Positions 29,421-39,015 of a stretch of DNA of 64,000 nt are shown here, in pieces. The stretch covers positions 62,001 through 126,000 of the forward strand of contig CAWAZD010000004.1 of the NCBI GenBank assembly GCA_963786395.1, read 5' to 3'. Positions within the stretch are counted from its first letter, which is position 1. Every line of letters starts with the position of its first letter. This DNA comes from Fen-1301 sp963786395 (GTDB lineage: Bacteria; Bacteroidota; Ignavibacteria; Ignavibacteriales; Ignavibacteriaceae). The notes beneath the pieces are model-generated. The model searched no databases. It was not told the DNA's origin and saw only the letters and a program-made list of their open reading frames with translations. The translations under genes were made by a program, and so were the position numbers.

Positions 29421-30343
29421 TTATTTCCTGCTGCAAAATAAATTCATATCATCAAAAAAGAATTCAGCTGGATTCAGTTTTACCCCATTATGAGATACTT
29501 CATAATGTAAATGTGGTCCCGATAGATAAGCCGGAATTGCCACTCTTTGCTATCTCACTGCCTCTTTCAATCTTTTGACCGTTTCTAACTTCAACTGATG
29601 AAAGATGTCCATACATGGTAGCATACCCATATCCATGGTTAATTTCTATACATAATCCATATCCACCTCTAATGCCAACAAAGTCGACAACGCCTTTCCC
29701 AGTTGCATTGACAGGAGTTCCTATATCAGTAACGATGTCTATTCCTTCATGCATTTTTAATATTTTAAGGATCGGGTGCATTCTCATTCCAAAACTATTC
29801 TCTTCTAAAGTTCCGATACAAGGTCTTATTGCTGGAATTGCCTCAAAAAGAAGCCGATTTTCTACTATTTTTTGAGAGATTTCGATGTAATTAGCTTTTT
29901 CAAATGCAAATTTTCTCGAAATCACATCTACAAGTGCTAAAGTCTTTTGAAGCTTGGAATCTATCCGGCCAGATGAAAAGTCAATATTATTTTCAAAATA
30001 GCCTCCACCTACGCCAACCTTTCTTACTTCATCAGAAATAGGAGGTAAGTTTGACACAATTCTTAAATCTTTATTAACTTTAACTAAACTGTCTAACTCA
30101 TTGTTTAATCTAGTGTATTGGACGGCTATATCATCAAGTTTTTCTTTAAGAAGAGTATTTTCAGTTAATTAAATGAGAATATGAATTACCCCTAAAAGCT
30201 GAAGAATAAACAAAATAACCGCCAAGGGTACATAGTGTAACTATAAATATCACAAATCCCGATAACAAAGTTAGTTTAGACTTGTAATTCTTTACCTCTA
30301 CATACCGTAGATTATGTTTCGAAAAATAAAATAATTTATTCAT
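29421..30343 (-). CDS. M23-family metallopeptidase, membrane-anchored, frameshifted
   Basis: A peptidoglycan endopeptidase-like protein of about 307 residues. An N-terminal cytosolic segment and one membrane helix (about 24-48) precede a coiled coil (LTENTLLKEKLDDIAVQYTR). The LytM domain follows with EENSFGMRMHPILKILKMHEG and GIDIVTDIGTPV, then NHGYGYATMYGHL, and GPHLHYEVSHNG after the shift. HxxxD and HxH metal ligands are all present once two single-base shifts (near 30165 and 29500) are corrected. It lies 55 bp after hprK, within the minus-strand run. Confidence 0.85.
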
Positions 30344-30398
30344 AAATGGTGGCGGAATGTAAAAAATAAAGGAAACTAAATCAAGTTAAAGATGTAAA

Positions 30399-31411
30399 TT
30401 ATTCAAAATCATGTTCAAAATAATCAACACCTCTAAGATCGTCAATTTTATTACCTTTCAACTTATCGGTAAGTCTATCCTGAAAAATTTTAGATGCATC
30501 ATAACCATAGTGTTTAACAGATAATTAAGGCTGATCACCTCTGAAATTACTGTGATATTCTTACCAGGTAAAATAGGCAATTTTACATAAGGTATTTCAA
30601 CATCAAGAATAGACACAAAATCTTCCTCGAGCCCGGTTCTTGTATATTCTGCTTTATCATCCCAAACTTCAAGTTCTACAATGATTTCAAGCCTTTTTTG
30701 ATATCGGATTGCTCTAATACCAAACATTCTTTCAACATCTATTATTCCTAATCCCCTTATTTCCATAAAATGTTTTGCAAGATTAGTGCCCGAGCCCATG
30801 AGAATCCCCTCCCCTTTTTTAGTCAGGATTATAATATCATCGGCAACTAATCTATGTCCCCTTTCAACAAGATCAAGTGTAACTTCACTTTTACCAATTC
30901 CTGATTTGCCAACAAATAATAGTCCAGCTCCATATACATCTACAAATGACCCATGGATAGAAATTCTAGGGGCAAACTGATCATCCAGAAAATCACTTAC
31001 AAGAAATACGAATTTTGTTGTTGAGAAAGGAGAGGAAAATAGTGGAATATGGTATTTATTTGCTATTTCAATTAATTGTGGGAAAGGAACATTGTTATCT
31101 GTGAGAATTATGCAAGGGATATTAAATTTAAAGATTCTTTCAAGGCTTTCCATTTTATTCTCGTCAGAAAGCTGTCTGAGATATCTCATTTCAGTATTGC
31201 CAAAAACCTGCACCCGGGAATAAGAGAATAAATCAACAAACCCGGCTAAGGCTAAGCCGGGTCTATGAAGGTTTTGTTCAAATATCTTTTTGGAAAACCC
31301 GGAATCATCTGATAAAAGTCTTAGTTTAAATTTATCTTTTGAATTCCTGAATAAGAATTCAACAGTAATGAATTCTTTTCTCGATATGGCTTTCTGATCA
31401 ATCTTAATCAT
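30399..31411 (-). CDS. hprK: HPr kinase/phosphorylase, frameshifted near C-terminus
   Basis: Phosphorylates HPr (or a related protein) on serine. The N-terminal DRTGG-like domain is followed by the P-loop GKSGIGKSEVTLDLVERGH (about 171-189), DDIIIL and the family block MEIRGLGIIDVERMFG. The frame shifts near 30515, replacing the end LLNTMVMMHLK with the expected YGYDASKIFQDRLTDK, and then stops at 30399. Corrected length is about 337 residues. No PTS genes are in the window. In non-Firmicutes such proteins often act without sugar transport. It overlaps hpf by 8 bp. Confidence 0.88.
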
Positions 31412-31760
31412 TTAAATCTTCGTCTGTTTCAGTTTCAATATCAGTAACTTCGGCTTCAACCTGTTTATGATTAATCTTTTTTTCTTTTAGTTTCTGAATC
31501 TGTCTTGATAATTTTTCTACAGATAATGCAACTGATTTCTTAAAATCATCTGAGTTTTCGATCGCTGTTAATGTCTGTCCGGGTACCTGAAGAATAATTT
31601 CTGCTGTTTTAATATTTCCTTTTGAATTCAGATAACTTAAAATAATATCAGCATTGAGAATATCTGTGCTGAATTTTTGGAGTGAGGATACCTCATCTGT
31701 TATATATTCTTTCAAAGTATCATGTGCTTTGAACTTCCTGGCGGTTATTGTTATGTTCAT
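31404..31760 (-). CDS. hpf: Ribosome hibernation-promoting factor, short form
   Basis: A 118-residue protein of the HPF/RaiA (sigma-54 modulation) family. It binds the 30S mRNA channel and silences ribosomes in stationary phase. It has ITARKFKAHDTLKEYITDEV, a central beta-sheet with AEIILQVPGQTLTA, and a basic helix (SRQIQKLKEKKINHKQ) before an acidic tail. It lacks the C-terminal dimerisation domain of long HPF. GGAGG lies just upstream of the ATG. Confidence 0.9.
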   Translation of the reverse strand: MNITITARKFKAHDTLKEYITDEVSSLQKFSTDILNADIILSYLNSKGNIKTAEIILQVPGQTLTAIENSDDFKKSVALSVEKLSRQIQKLKEKKINHKQVEAEVTDIETETDEDLND

Positions 31761-31773
31761 AAATCCTCCATAA

Positions 31774-32715
31774 TTATGATTTAGGATGTGCTTTTTTATA
31801 TACAGTTTTTAATCTTTCTATACTTACATGAGTATAAATTTGAGTTGTTGAAAGATTTTCATGACCCAATATTTCTTTTATGGCGCGCAGGTCAGCTCCA
31901 TTATCCAACATGTGAGTAGCTGCACTATGTCTCAAAACATGAGGGCTTTTTTTCTTCAGATCACTCTTCAAATATCTGTTTACAATTCTATGGATCATTC
32001 GGGGGTAAACTCTTCTGTTAGTTTCATTTGTAAGAAGGGCTTCCCCGAATATAAGTTTTTTGTCTTTTAAATATTCCTGCAATACAATTATTGATTTATC
32101 CCCTATAGGTACTATCCGTACTTTGTTTCCTTTTCCGAGTATGCGGACTATTTTGGACGTGATATCTATATCTCCAAAATTAAGGTTGCAGAGCTCTGAT
32201 ACACGGAGAGCGCAACCGTATAGCAATTCTATTATTACCTTGTATAATTTACCATTTTTTTCATATTTGTCAATTTCTTTATTGAGGTATTCTTTATTTT
32301 TTAAATCTATATGACTTGTGGCATTTTCAGTAGCTCGATCAATTTCTTTATAAGAATTAAGTATAGTGTCTTCCGACGCTACTTCAGGCAGTTTTCTTCT
32401 TGATTTTGGATTGGAAATTGTTCCTGCAGGGTTTATATTAATATAGTTTCTTTTATATGCATATTTGAAAAGCCCCCTTATCGATGATAGTTTTCTCGAG
32501 ATAGATAATTTTTCCAAACCTGATTCACTGAGAACCATTAGATATAATTTGATAAATTTTTCTCCTATCTTCTTAATATCTATCTTTTTATTCTCATAGC
32601 AAAAGTCAATAAAAGATCGTAAATCTTCAGAATATGAAATGATAGTATTGGGTGAATATCTTTTGATATCCTTTATTTCATTAATGTACTCTGAATAAAC
32701 TTCCTTAATATCCAT
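31774..32715 (-). CDS. Tyrosine recombinase XerC/XerD family
   Basis: A 313-residue recombinase that resolves chromosome dimers. The N-terminal SAM-like domain has YSEDLRSFIDFC and KLSSIRGLFKYAYKRNYI. The catalytic residues are the Arg in YGCALRVSELCNL, the Lys in GKGNKVRIVPIG, the His/Arg in HVLRHSAATHMLDNG, the His in GHENLSTTQIYTHV and the nucleophile Tyr in the same block. Whether it is XerC or XerD cannot be decided alone. Its stop is followed directly by hpf, and its start touches the topA stop, an arrangement often seen in this phylum. Confidence 0.9.
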   Translation of the reverse strand: MDIKEVYSEYINEIKDIKRYSPNTIISYSEDLRSFIDFCYENKKIDIKKIGEKFIKLYLMVLSESGLEKLSISRKLSSIRGLFKYAYKRNYININPAGTISNPKSRRKLPEVASEDTILNSYKEIDRATENATSHIDLKNKEYLNKEIDKYEKNGKLYKVIIELLYGCALRVSELCNLNFGDIDITSKIVRILGKGNKVRIVPIGDKSIIVLQEYLKDKKLIFGEALLTNETNRRVYPRMIHRIVNRYLKSDLKKKSPHVLRHSAATHMLDNGADLRAIKEILGHENLSTTQIYTHVSIERLKTVYKKAHPKS

Positions 32716-35043
32716 TTATTCTTCGAGTTCTTCTACTTCTTCCTGAACAACTTCTTCGCCACATACCGGGCATTTTAAATAATTACCTTTTTTCTGTGTG
32801 AACCTCTTTTCCATATATTTGCTGTCGTTGTGAGGACAGGGTTCAGGAACAGGTTTATACCAACTTACAAAATCACAATCAGGGTAACGTGAACAACCAT
32901 AGAATAATTTACCTCTTTTGGATTTTCTTTCAATCACAGCTCCTGTTCCACACTTTGGGCAATCCAATCCAAGTGAGATATTCTTTACGAAGTCACATTC
33001 CGGGTACTTTTCACAGCCTATGAATCTACCGAATTTTCCTTCCCTGAAAACAGTCCGGTTACCGCATTTTTCACAAATTTCACCTGTATATTCAGGTTCC
33101 TGGTTCTGTTGGGCTATCTCTTTAAAAGATTTAATATTTTTGCATTCCGGATAATTGGTACATGCAAGATATTTTCCAAACCTTCCAATTTTGATATCCA
33201 GCTCACCACCGCACTTGTCACATATAATTTTTTCAATATTTTTTTCAACATGCTTTAATGCATGGGCAAATGGGCCATAAAAATCATTAAGTACTTTTAC
33301 ATAATCATTTTCACCCTGAGCTATCTGGTCAAGCTCACTTTCCATGGAGGCAGTAAAAGATTCATTTATAATTTCAGGAAAATTCTTTACCAGAATAACA
33401 TTAACACTTCTTCCAAGTTTTGTAGGTATCAATTTTCTTTCAATCATATCCACATATCTTCTGTCTTGAATTGTACTAACAATCATTGAATATGTACTTG
33501 GTCTTCCAATTCCTTTACTTTCCAATTCCTTTATTAAAGTACTTTCCGTAAATCTTGCAGGTGGTTTTGTAAAGTGTTGCATTTTATGCAGATCATCCAG
33601 ATTAAGTTTCTCACCTTTCTCAAGTCCTGCTGGAATCTTTTCATTTCTGTACTCTTCTTTTTCTTCAGCATTCTCTTTCTGTTCTGTGATTTCCTCATAT
33701 ACCTTCATGAAACCGTTAAACTTTACTGCTGTCCCGAATGCTTTAAACAGAAATTCATCAGCCGATATTTCTATTACTGTTGTTTCAAGAAGAGCCTGAT
33801 TCATTTGTGAAGCTATATACCTTTTCCATATTAATTCATAAAGCTGGAAGGATCTTTTATCCAGATGTGGTTTTACAAACTCCGGAGTATACCTAAGAGA
33901 AGTTGGTCTAATCGCTTCATGAGCATCCTGTACATTAATACCATTCTTTTTCCCGAATATATTGAATCCTTCAAGGATATATTCTTTACCGAAATTATTT
34001 TTAATAAAATCTTTTGTTTCTACTGCAAACTCCTCGCTTATTCTTGTGGAGTCAGTTCTCATATATGTAATAAGACCTAAAACGCCTTCTTTTCCAAGGT
34101 CAACGCCTTCATATAATTTCTGTGCAAGCATCATTGTTTGTTTAGGACGCATTCGTAATCTTTTAGAAGCTTCCCCCTGAAGGTTACTGGTTATAAATGG
34201 AGCAGGGGCATTTCTCTTAATATTTCTTTTCGAAATATTAGTTATAGTAAAATTATCTTTTCCTTTAAGTCTGTCAAAATATTGACTTGCGAGCTCTTCA
34301 TTATTCATAGGAATATTATTCAGGAGAAATTCTTTCATTTCTTCCTGACTCATTTCCGCTTTAGGTAGGGTTCTTATATCTTTTTTATCAACACTAAATA
34401 GCTTTGCTTTAAATGTACCGCCGGTAGGAGTTTCAAATGTGCCCCATATGGACCAATATTCAATTACCTTGAATTTTTCTATTTCAGTCTCTCTGTCACA
34501 AATAAGTTTTAACGCAACGGACTGAACACGCCCTGCAGATAGAGTTTTACCGCCCGATTGTTCAATTATCGCTTTCCAGAGAAAAGGACTTATTTTATAT
34601 CCTATAATTCTGTCCATTACTCGCCTTGCACGTTGTGATGATACCAAAGCGTCGTCAATCTTTCGCGGATGCTGCATGGCTTTCAATACACCGCTTTTAG
34701 TTATCTCATTAAAAAGGACCCTCTGAATTACCGCTCCATTTAGACCTTCAATCACATCAGCTATATCCTGGGCTATAGCTTCTCCTTCACGGTCCGGATC
34801 AGTTGCTATAAATATATTTTTACTTTTTGAAGCTAATTTTTTGATCTTTTTAATAATATCCCCTTTACCTCTGATATTCAGGTACTGGGCCTTAAAGTCG
34901 TTATCAACATCAACTCCCAATTTAGTTTTAGGTAAATTCCTGATGTGCCCGATTGTTGCTTCGACTATGTAATCTTTACCAAGATATTTATTAATTGTTT
35001 TAGACTTTGCTGGTGATTCCACCAGTACAAGATTTTTGGTCAT
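32716..35043 (-). CDS. topA: DNA topoisomerase I
   Basis: A 775-residue type IA topoisomerase that removes negative supercoils. It opens with LVESPAKSKTINKYLG. The TOPRIM domain includes the acidic IATDPDREGEAIAQ, and the active-site Tyr is in LITYMRTDSTRIS. The C-terminus has four Cys-based zinc ribbons (CDKCGG..., CEKCGN..., CPKCGTG... and CPHN...CPVC) and an acidic tail. Size and domain order are normal. It is preceded by DUF494 and followed by the Xer gene on the same strand. Confidence 0.97.
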   Translation of the reverse strand: MTKNLVLVESPAKSKTINKYLGKDYIVEATIGHIRNLPKTKLGVDVDNDFKAQYLNIRGKGDIIKKIKKLASKSKNIFIATDPDREGEAIAQDIADVIEGLNGAVIQRVLFNEITKSGVLKAMQHPRKIDDALVSSQRARRVMDRIIGYKISPFLWKAIIEQSGGKTLSAGRVQSVALKLICDRETEIEKFKVIEYWSIWGTFETPTGGTFKAKLFSVDKKDIRTLPKAEMSQEEMKEFLLNNIPMNNEELASQYFDRLKGKDNFTITNISKRNIKRNAPAPFITSNLQGEASKRLRMRPKQTMMLAQKLYEGVDLGKEGVLGLITYMRTDSTRISEEFAVETKDFIKNNFGKEYILEGFNIFGKKNGINVQDAHEAIRPTSLRYTPEFVKPHLDKRSFQLYELIWKRYIASQMNQALLETTVIEISADEFLFKAFGTAVKFNGFMKVYEEITEQKENAEEKEEYRNEKIPAGLEKGEKLNLDDLHKMQHFTKPPARFTESTLIKELESKGIGRPSTYSMIVSTIQDRRYVDMIERKLIPTKLGRSVNVILVKNFPEIINESFTASMESELDQIAQGENDYVKVLNDFYGPFAHALKHVEKNIEKIICDKCGGELDIKIGRFGKYLACTNYPECKNIKSFKEIAQQNQEPEYTGEICEKCGNRTVFREGKFGRFIGCEKYPECDFVKNISLGLDCPKCGTGAVIERKSKRGKLFYGCSRYPDCDFVSWYKPVPEPCPHNDSKYMEKRFTQKKGNYLKCPVCGEEVVQEEVEELEE

Positions 35044-35058
35044 AAAAACTCTTTTATT

Positions 35059-35517
35059 TTAATTTACTGTATCAGATGAATATAGAAGATATCTGCTGCC
35101 TGGCAGAGACTTTTTATCGGTATCAAAGAACAATGATAATATCAGTAAATTAATATTATCCTTAGATTTCGCATTCTCAGGAAATAATTGTACTTGTTCC
35201 ACTATTTTATCAATATCCTTGCTATTAAGAAGACCAATATTATATAACTGCATAATATATTTTTCTATTTCTTCTCCAAATATTAATCTTTCTTCATTAG
35301 ATAAAATTCTGAAACTATACTCTGATAATTCATTGATTATTTCTTTCTCATTCTTATCTCTTGCTTTTTTCTCATAAATCCAACTATAGGCAGCAGATAT
35401 AATATTCTTATGATACGTGTTTTTCTTAAGAAGTGATTTCTCAACATCTATTATCGAATAATCATTCTTAATACCTTCAAATACTTTTACAATTACTTCT
35501 ACTATTTCAGATACCAT
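35059..35517 (-). CDS. DUF494/Smg-like protein
   Basis: A 152-residue, mostly helical protein. The middle (SEYSFRILSNEERLIFGEE) and the segment YIMQLYNIGLLNSKDIDKIV match the pattern of the Smg/DUF494 family (R-x-L-x2-E-E...G...L...G-x-I/L...E). Smg-family genes commonly sit beside topA-like or DprA genes, and here the gene lies 15 bp before topA. The function of the family is not known. Confidence 0.6.
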   Translation of the reverse strand: MVSEIVEVIVKVFEGIKNDYSIIDVEKSLLKKNTYHKNIISAAYSWIYEKKARDKNEKEIINELSEYSFRILSNEERLIFGEEIEKYIMQLYNIGLLNSKDIDKIVEQVQLFPENAKSKDNINLLILSLFFDTDKKSLPGSRYLLYSSDTVN

Positions 35518-35533
35518 ATTTGCTTAAATAATT

Positions 35534-35986
35534 TTATAATACAAATTTACAATTAATTAGTAATAATTCTTGTAATGCTATCATCTTCTCCTTTTCTTTC
35601 TTCTTTTTATCATCAAATCCTAACAAATGAAGAAATCCATGGATTATTAGTCTCATCAACTCCTCTTTTAATTTAACACCATAGATTATCGCATTGTTCC
35701 CTGCATCCTCAACAGAAATGAAAAGTTCACCGTCAAGTTCTTCATTTGTCCCTGAATAATTAAAGGTAATTATATCTGTAGATTGGTGGTGGTTCAGATA
35801 CTTAATATTCATTTTCAAAATCTCAGCAGAATCGATAAAATTAACCGAAACAGCATTTATTTTGAAATTAAGCTCATATTTCAGGTAGTTCACTATACTA
35901 TGAACTTTCCTTTTGTTAATAGGATATTTATCTGCAATATTAATATGTAAGTTTTTAACCACTGGCCAAAAATAAAGAATTATCAA
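35534..35986 (-). CDS. ybeY: Endoribonuclease YbeY (16S rRNA maturation)
   Basis: A 150-residue metallo-RNase needed for 16S rRNA 3' processing and ribosome quality control. LNHHQSTDIITFNY and GELFISVEDAGNNA are family blocks. The metal site reads HGFLHLLGFDDKKKKE: two His of the H-x3-H-x5-H motif are present and the third is replaced by Asp. The same change occurs in Bacteroidetes YbeY proteins. The C-terminus (ALQELLLINCKFVL) is slightly shortened. The start at 35986 gives an extra hydrophobic N-terminal strand. Confidence 0.85.
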   Translation of the reverse strand: MIILYFWPVVKNLHINIADKYPINKRKVHSIVNYLKYELNFKINAVSVNFIDSAEILKMNIKYLNHHQSTDIITFNYSGTNEELDGELFISVEDAGNNAIIYGVKLKEELMRLIIHGFLHLLGFDDKKKKEKEKMIALQELLLINCKFVL

Positions 35987-36050
35987 TAAATTTCAAGATC
36001 ATTCATGTTTTTGATGATAAATATTTTGAACTATTGAAAATCAGATACTT

Positions 36051-36623
36051 TTAGATATAACCATGTTTTTCCAAAGATTCAATTGTAATTTCAGTATACT
36101 TTAAATATCTAGCTGCCGATTTATCAAATTCTTCTAGCTCTGTATCAGTCAGATTCCTCATAATTTTTCCTGGTATACCTCCCACAAGTTTTCCAGAAGG
36201 GACGATAAAACCTGGCGTTATTAAAGCACCGGCAGCTACCATAGATTTTTCCTGAACAATTGCACCATCAAGTATTACTGCTCCTATACCAATAAGGCTT
36301 AAACTGTTAATAGTACATCCATGGAGTGTAACAGAATGTCCTATAGTCACTTTCTCACCAATATTAAGAGGGAATCTTCCATTAGTGACATGCAGCATCG
36401 AACAATCCTGAATATTTGTGAAGCTACCAATTTTTATATAATGAACATCTCCCCTTATAACAGTATTATACCAAATACTCGATTTTTCACCTATTACAAC
36501 ATTTCCAATTATTTTTGCTCCTGATGCAATAAATACCGAAGGATGAATTTCGGGAAAATATTCTTTATAGGGAAATAATTTTATTTCCGGTATTTTGGTG
36601 GTGTCCATCCCTCTCTCTTCCAT
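36051..36623 (-). CDS. Gamma-carbonic-anhydrase-like left-handed beta-helix protein
   Basis: A 190-residue hexapeptide-repeat protein of the YrdA/PaaY type. Repeats run through IIGNVVIGEKSSIWYNTVIR and IGIGAVILDGAIVQEKSMVA. The His ligands of the family appear in SMLHVT, GHSVTLHGC. The C-terminal helix LEEFDKSAARYLKYTE is typical. Carbonic anhydrase activity cannot be inferred from sequence alone. The Met at residue 6 is an alternative start. The 5' end overlaps the DUF3108 gene by 43 bp. Confidence 0.85.
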   Translation of the reverse strand: MEERGMDTTKIPEIKLFPYKEYFPEIHPSVFIASGAKIIGNVVIGEKSSIWYNTVIRGDVHYIKIGSFTNIQDCSMLHVTNGRFPLNIGEKVTIGHSVTLHGCTINSLSLIGIGAVILDGAIVQEKSMVAAGALITPGFIVPSGKLVGGIPGKIMRNLTDTELEEFDKSAARYLKYTEITIESLEKHGYI

Positions 36624-37405
36624 TGTTTCAACTCAAGTTTAACATTGCCGACGAATACTTTCATATTGGCTACAATTGGAATAGATGCTTCATCATTTGA
36701 AAACCAGCCTTCAAAATAGCCCGTGAGTCCGTATATACTCACAAAATTCATATTACCGTCAAGCCTCAAACACGCAATATCATAATCAACAGCATCGACT
36801 TCTGCTTTCTGAACATCTGTATAAAAATTTATTTTAGTGTTTTCATATTTTTCATTTACAAAACAAGGAACATTTACAGATTTATTGGTTCCAAAGTTCA
36901 TTCTGGCATAATAAAAAATAGATAGTCCATCTTGCATCTGTTGGTTTAAATATGCAGTTGAATCAGTCCATAATTGGTATGGGTGTACTCTCCCTTTTTT
37001 AATTTTAATTTTCGATATTTTATAATCAAAATTATACTCTGTAAAACTAGAATATTCGTCGTGTTTTACAGTTCCTTTGAAATAATCAGATGCAAAGTTA
37101 GGGTTAATTTTGCATTCATAAATCTGATGAAGACTTACAAATGGAATCCCATTATACGAATTAATATACGCCACGGCACTATAATAGGTTTTCCCCATTA
37201 CCTCTTTTTTATCTTTCACTATTAATTTAACTTCACCCAGTTTTATGAAAGAATAACTTACTGCATATGTCAATTCTTCACCAACCGGTATTTTCTTATC
37301 CGAAAAGAAACCGAAATTATAAAGTAGATCAGTATTTTCAAATGAACTTCCGTTTAATAATATAATGAAAGGCAGAATAAGAATTATAAGTACACTTTTT
37401 TTCAT
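36581..37405 (-). CDS. DUF3108-domain secreted protein
   Basis: A 274-residue protein with a signal peptide (1-19). The DUF3108 pattern is visible: the opening IPVGEELTYAVSYSFIKLGE, a central DGLSIFYYAR and the closing FEGWFSNDEASIPIVANMKV. It is probably periplasmic. The function is unknown; the family is frequent near lipid and envelope genes. The start codon overlaps the ctpA stop by 4 bp (ATGA), so it is likely co-translated with the protease. Confidence 0.8.
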   Translation of the reverse strand: MKKSVLIILILPFIILLNGSSFENTDLLYNFGFFSDKKIPVGEELTYAVSYSFIKLGEVKLIVKDKKEVMGKTYYSAVAYINSYNGIPFVSLHQIYECKINPNFASDYFKGTVKHDEYSSFTEYNFDYKISKIKIKKGRVHPYQLWTDSTAYLNQQMQDGLSIFYYARMNFGTNKSVNVPCFVNEKYENTKINFYTDVQKAEVDAVDYDIACLRLDGNMNFVSIYGLTGYFEGWFSNDEASIPIVANMKVFVGNVKLELKQWKREGWTPPKYRK

Positions 37406-39015
37406 TTTAATTTTGCAAGTAACTTAGCTTCGTTAAAAAGAGTAAGGGCTTTCGCAAACTGATTATCAGTTTGTAGAATTACAGGGTACCAACCTTCATT
37501 TTTCCAGAAATTCCTTGCAATTTGTGCTTTAATTCGTGCACAAATATATGCATAATCTTTTTTTACGTCATTCTCATGGAGTTTTATATTTTTCTGTGTA
37601 GCATATTTAGTAAAACTATTAATAACGTCTGAACTTACAGTATAATCTTTCAGAAATCCCTGAAAATCATTGCCATACTTTGCTTTTATTTTTGATGAAT
37701 TTTCATCAAGAAAATGTAATACATAAAGATAAAAAATATTATTCTTCAACAATTCCGTGGTGTAATCAGTAATATCTTCAGATTTTATAATATAATCGGG
37801 TGTTATGCCACCTCCACCATACACAATTCTACCGCCATTAGTTTTAAATACTTGTCGTCCGGAATCGCTTTCAGCACTATGATTTAAATTATCACCTTGT
37901 TTCGCACTATCATTTCCTGCTTCAGAATAATATTCATCTTTATCCTTTATTTTTTTGTAATCTCTTTGAATTAGTCTGCCAGATGGTGTAAAATATTTTG
38001 AAATAGTTAGTCTCAGGGCTGAATTATCCGATAATGTAAATTGCCTTTGTACAAGCCCTTTTCCGAAAGTTGTTTCACCTACAATAAGACCTCTGTCCCA
38101 ATCCTGTATGGCACCCGAAACTATTTCACTAGCAGAAGCACTCCCCTTATTTACAAGAAGAATTAAAGGTAGTTTTTCAAAGGGTGATGATTCCCCTGCA
38201 TAATATGACTGGTCAAATTCAGATCTTCTACTCTTGGTATATACAATCTTCTTTTTCCCATCTAGAAACAGATCAGATATTTTAACAGCCTGTTCCATAT
38301 AACCACCTGGATTACCCCTCAGATCAAATATAAGTTGTTTCATTCCCTTTGCTTTAAGATCATTTAGAGCTTTCACAACTTCGTCATAAGTAGTTTCTGA
38401 AAATCTTGAAACACTTACATATCCAGTCATATCATTTATCATAAAATGCGTATCAACAGAATAGATGGGGATTTTGTCCCTTGTAATATTATAATCCTGA
38501 GGTGTAGAAATACCGTGTCTAATAATCGTAACTTTGACTTTAGTGCCTGCTGCTCCCCTGAGTTTTTTTGTCACATCATCATTTGATATACCTATAATTC
38601 CTTTATCGTCAATTTTAATAATCCTGTCACCGCTCAATATCCCAAGCGCCTCGCTTGGTCCACCGGTTATTGGAGAAACTACTGTTAGAGTATCATTTAC
38701 TACCTGATATTCGATCCCAATCCCTTCAAAATCTCCTCTGAAAGATTCTTCAACATTCTCTAATTGTTTTGGCTGAATATAAACAGAATGAGGATCCAGC
38801 TTTGAAAGCATTCCGTTTATAGCAGCTTCTACTAATTTATGAGTATCAACATCTTCCACATAATATTTATCTATATATGATAGTACATCATTATATTTTA
38901 ATAAACTGTCTCTAAGGTTGTCGCTTGAAAATGTTTTCTGAATCTGAAACCCTAGGGTTATGCCAAGAATAAGTATTAATAAGCTATAAGGGAATTTATT
39001 TTTCATTGTATTCAT
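37402..39015 (-). CDS. ctpA: Carboxy-terminal processing protease (S41)
   Basis: A 537-residue periplasmic protease that trims C-termini of envelope proteins. I start it at Met (ATG 39015; 39006 is also possible), followed by a signal anchor (PYSLLILILGITLGF). The PDZ domain covers about 90-170 (GDFEGIGIEYQV...SGDRIIKIDDKGI). The S41 domain has FDLRGNPGGYM, the catalytic Ser in NKGSASASEIVSGAI and the Lys in TFGKGLVQ. The frame runs open into the upstream outer-membrane protein, giving one 1,099-codon frame. This is probably two genes joined by a lost stop. Confidence 0.9.
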   Translation of the reverse strand: MNTMKNKFPYSLLILILGITLGFQIQKTFSSDNLRDSLLKYNDVLSYIDKYYVEDVDTHKLVEAAINGMLSKLDPHSVYIQPKQLENVEESFRGDFEGIGIEYQVVNDTLTVVSPITGGPSEALGILSGDRIIKIDDKGIIGISNDDVTKKLRGAAGTKVKVTIIRHGISTPQDYNITRDKIPIYSVDTHFMINDMTGYVSVSRFSETTYDEVVKALNDLKAKGMKQLIFDLRGNPGGYMEQAVKISDLFLDGKKKIVYTKSRRSEFDQSYYAGESSPFEKLPLILLVNKGSASASEIVSGAIQDWDRGLIVGETTFGKGLVQRQFTLSDNSALRLTISKYFTPSGRLIQRDYKKIKDKDEYYSEAGNDSAKQGDNLNHSAESDSGRQVFKTNGGRIVYGGGGITPDYIIKSEDITDYTTELLKNNIFYLYVLHFLDENSSKIKAKYGNDFQGFLKDYTVSSDVINSFTKYATQKNIKLHENDVKKDYAYICARIKAQIARNFWKNEGWYPVILQTDNQFAKALTLFNEAKLLAKLK

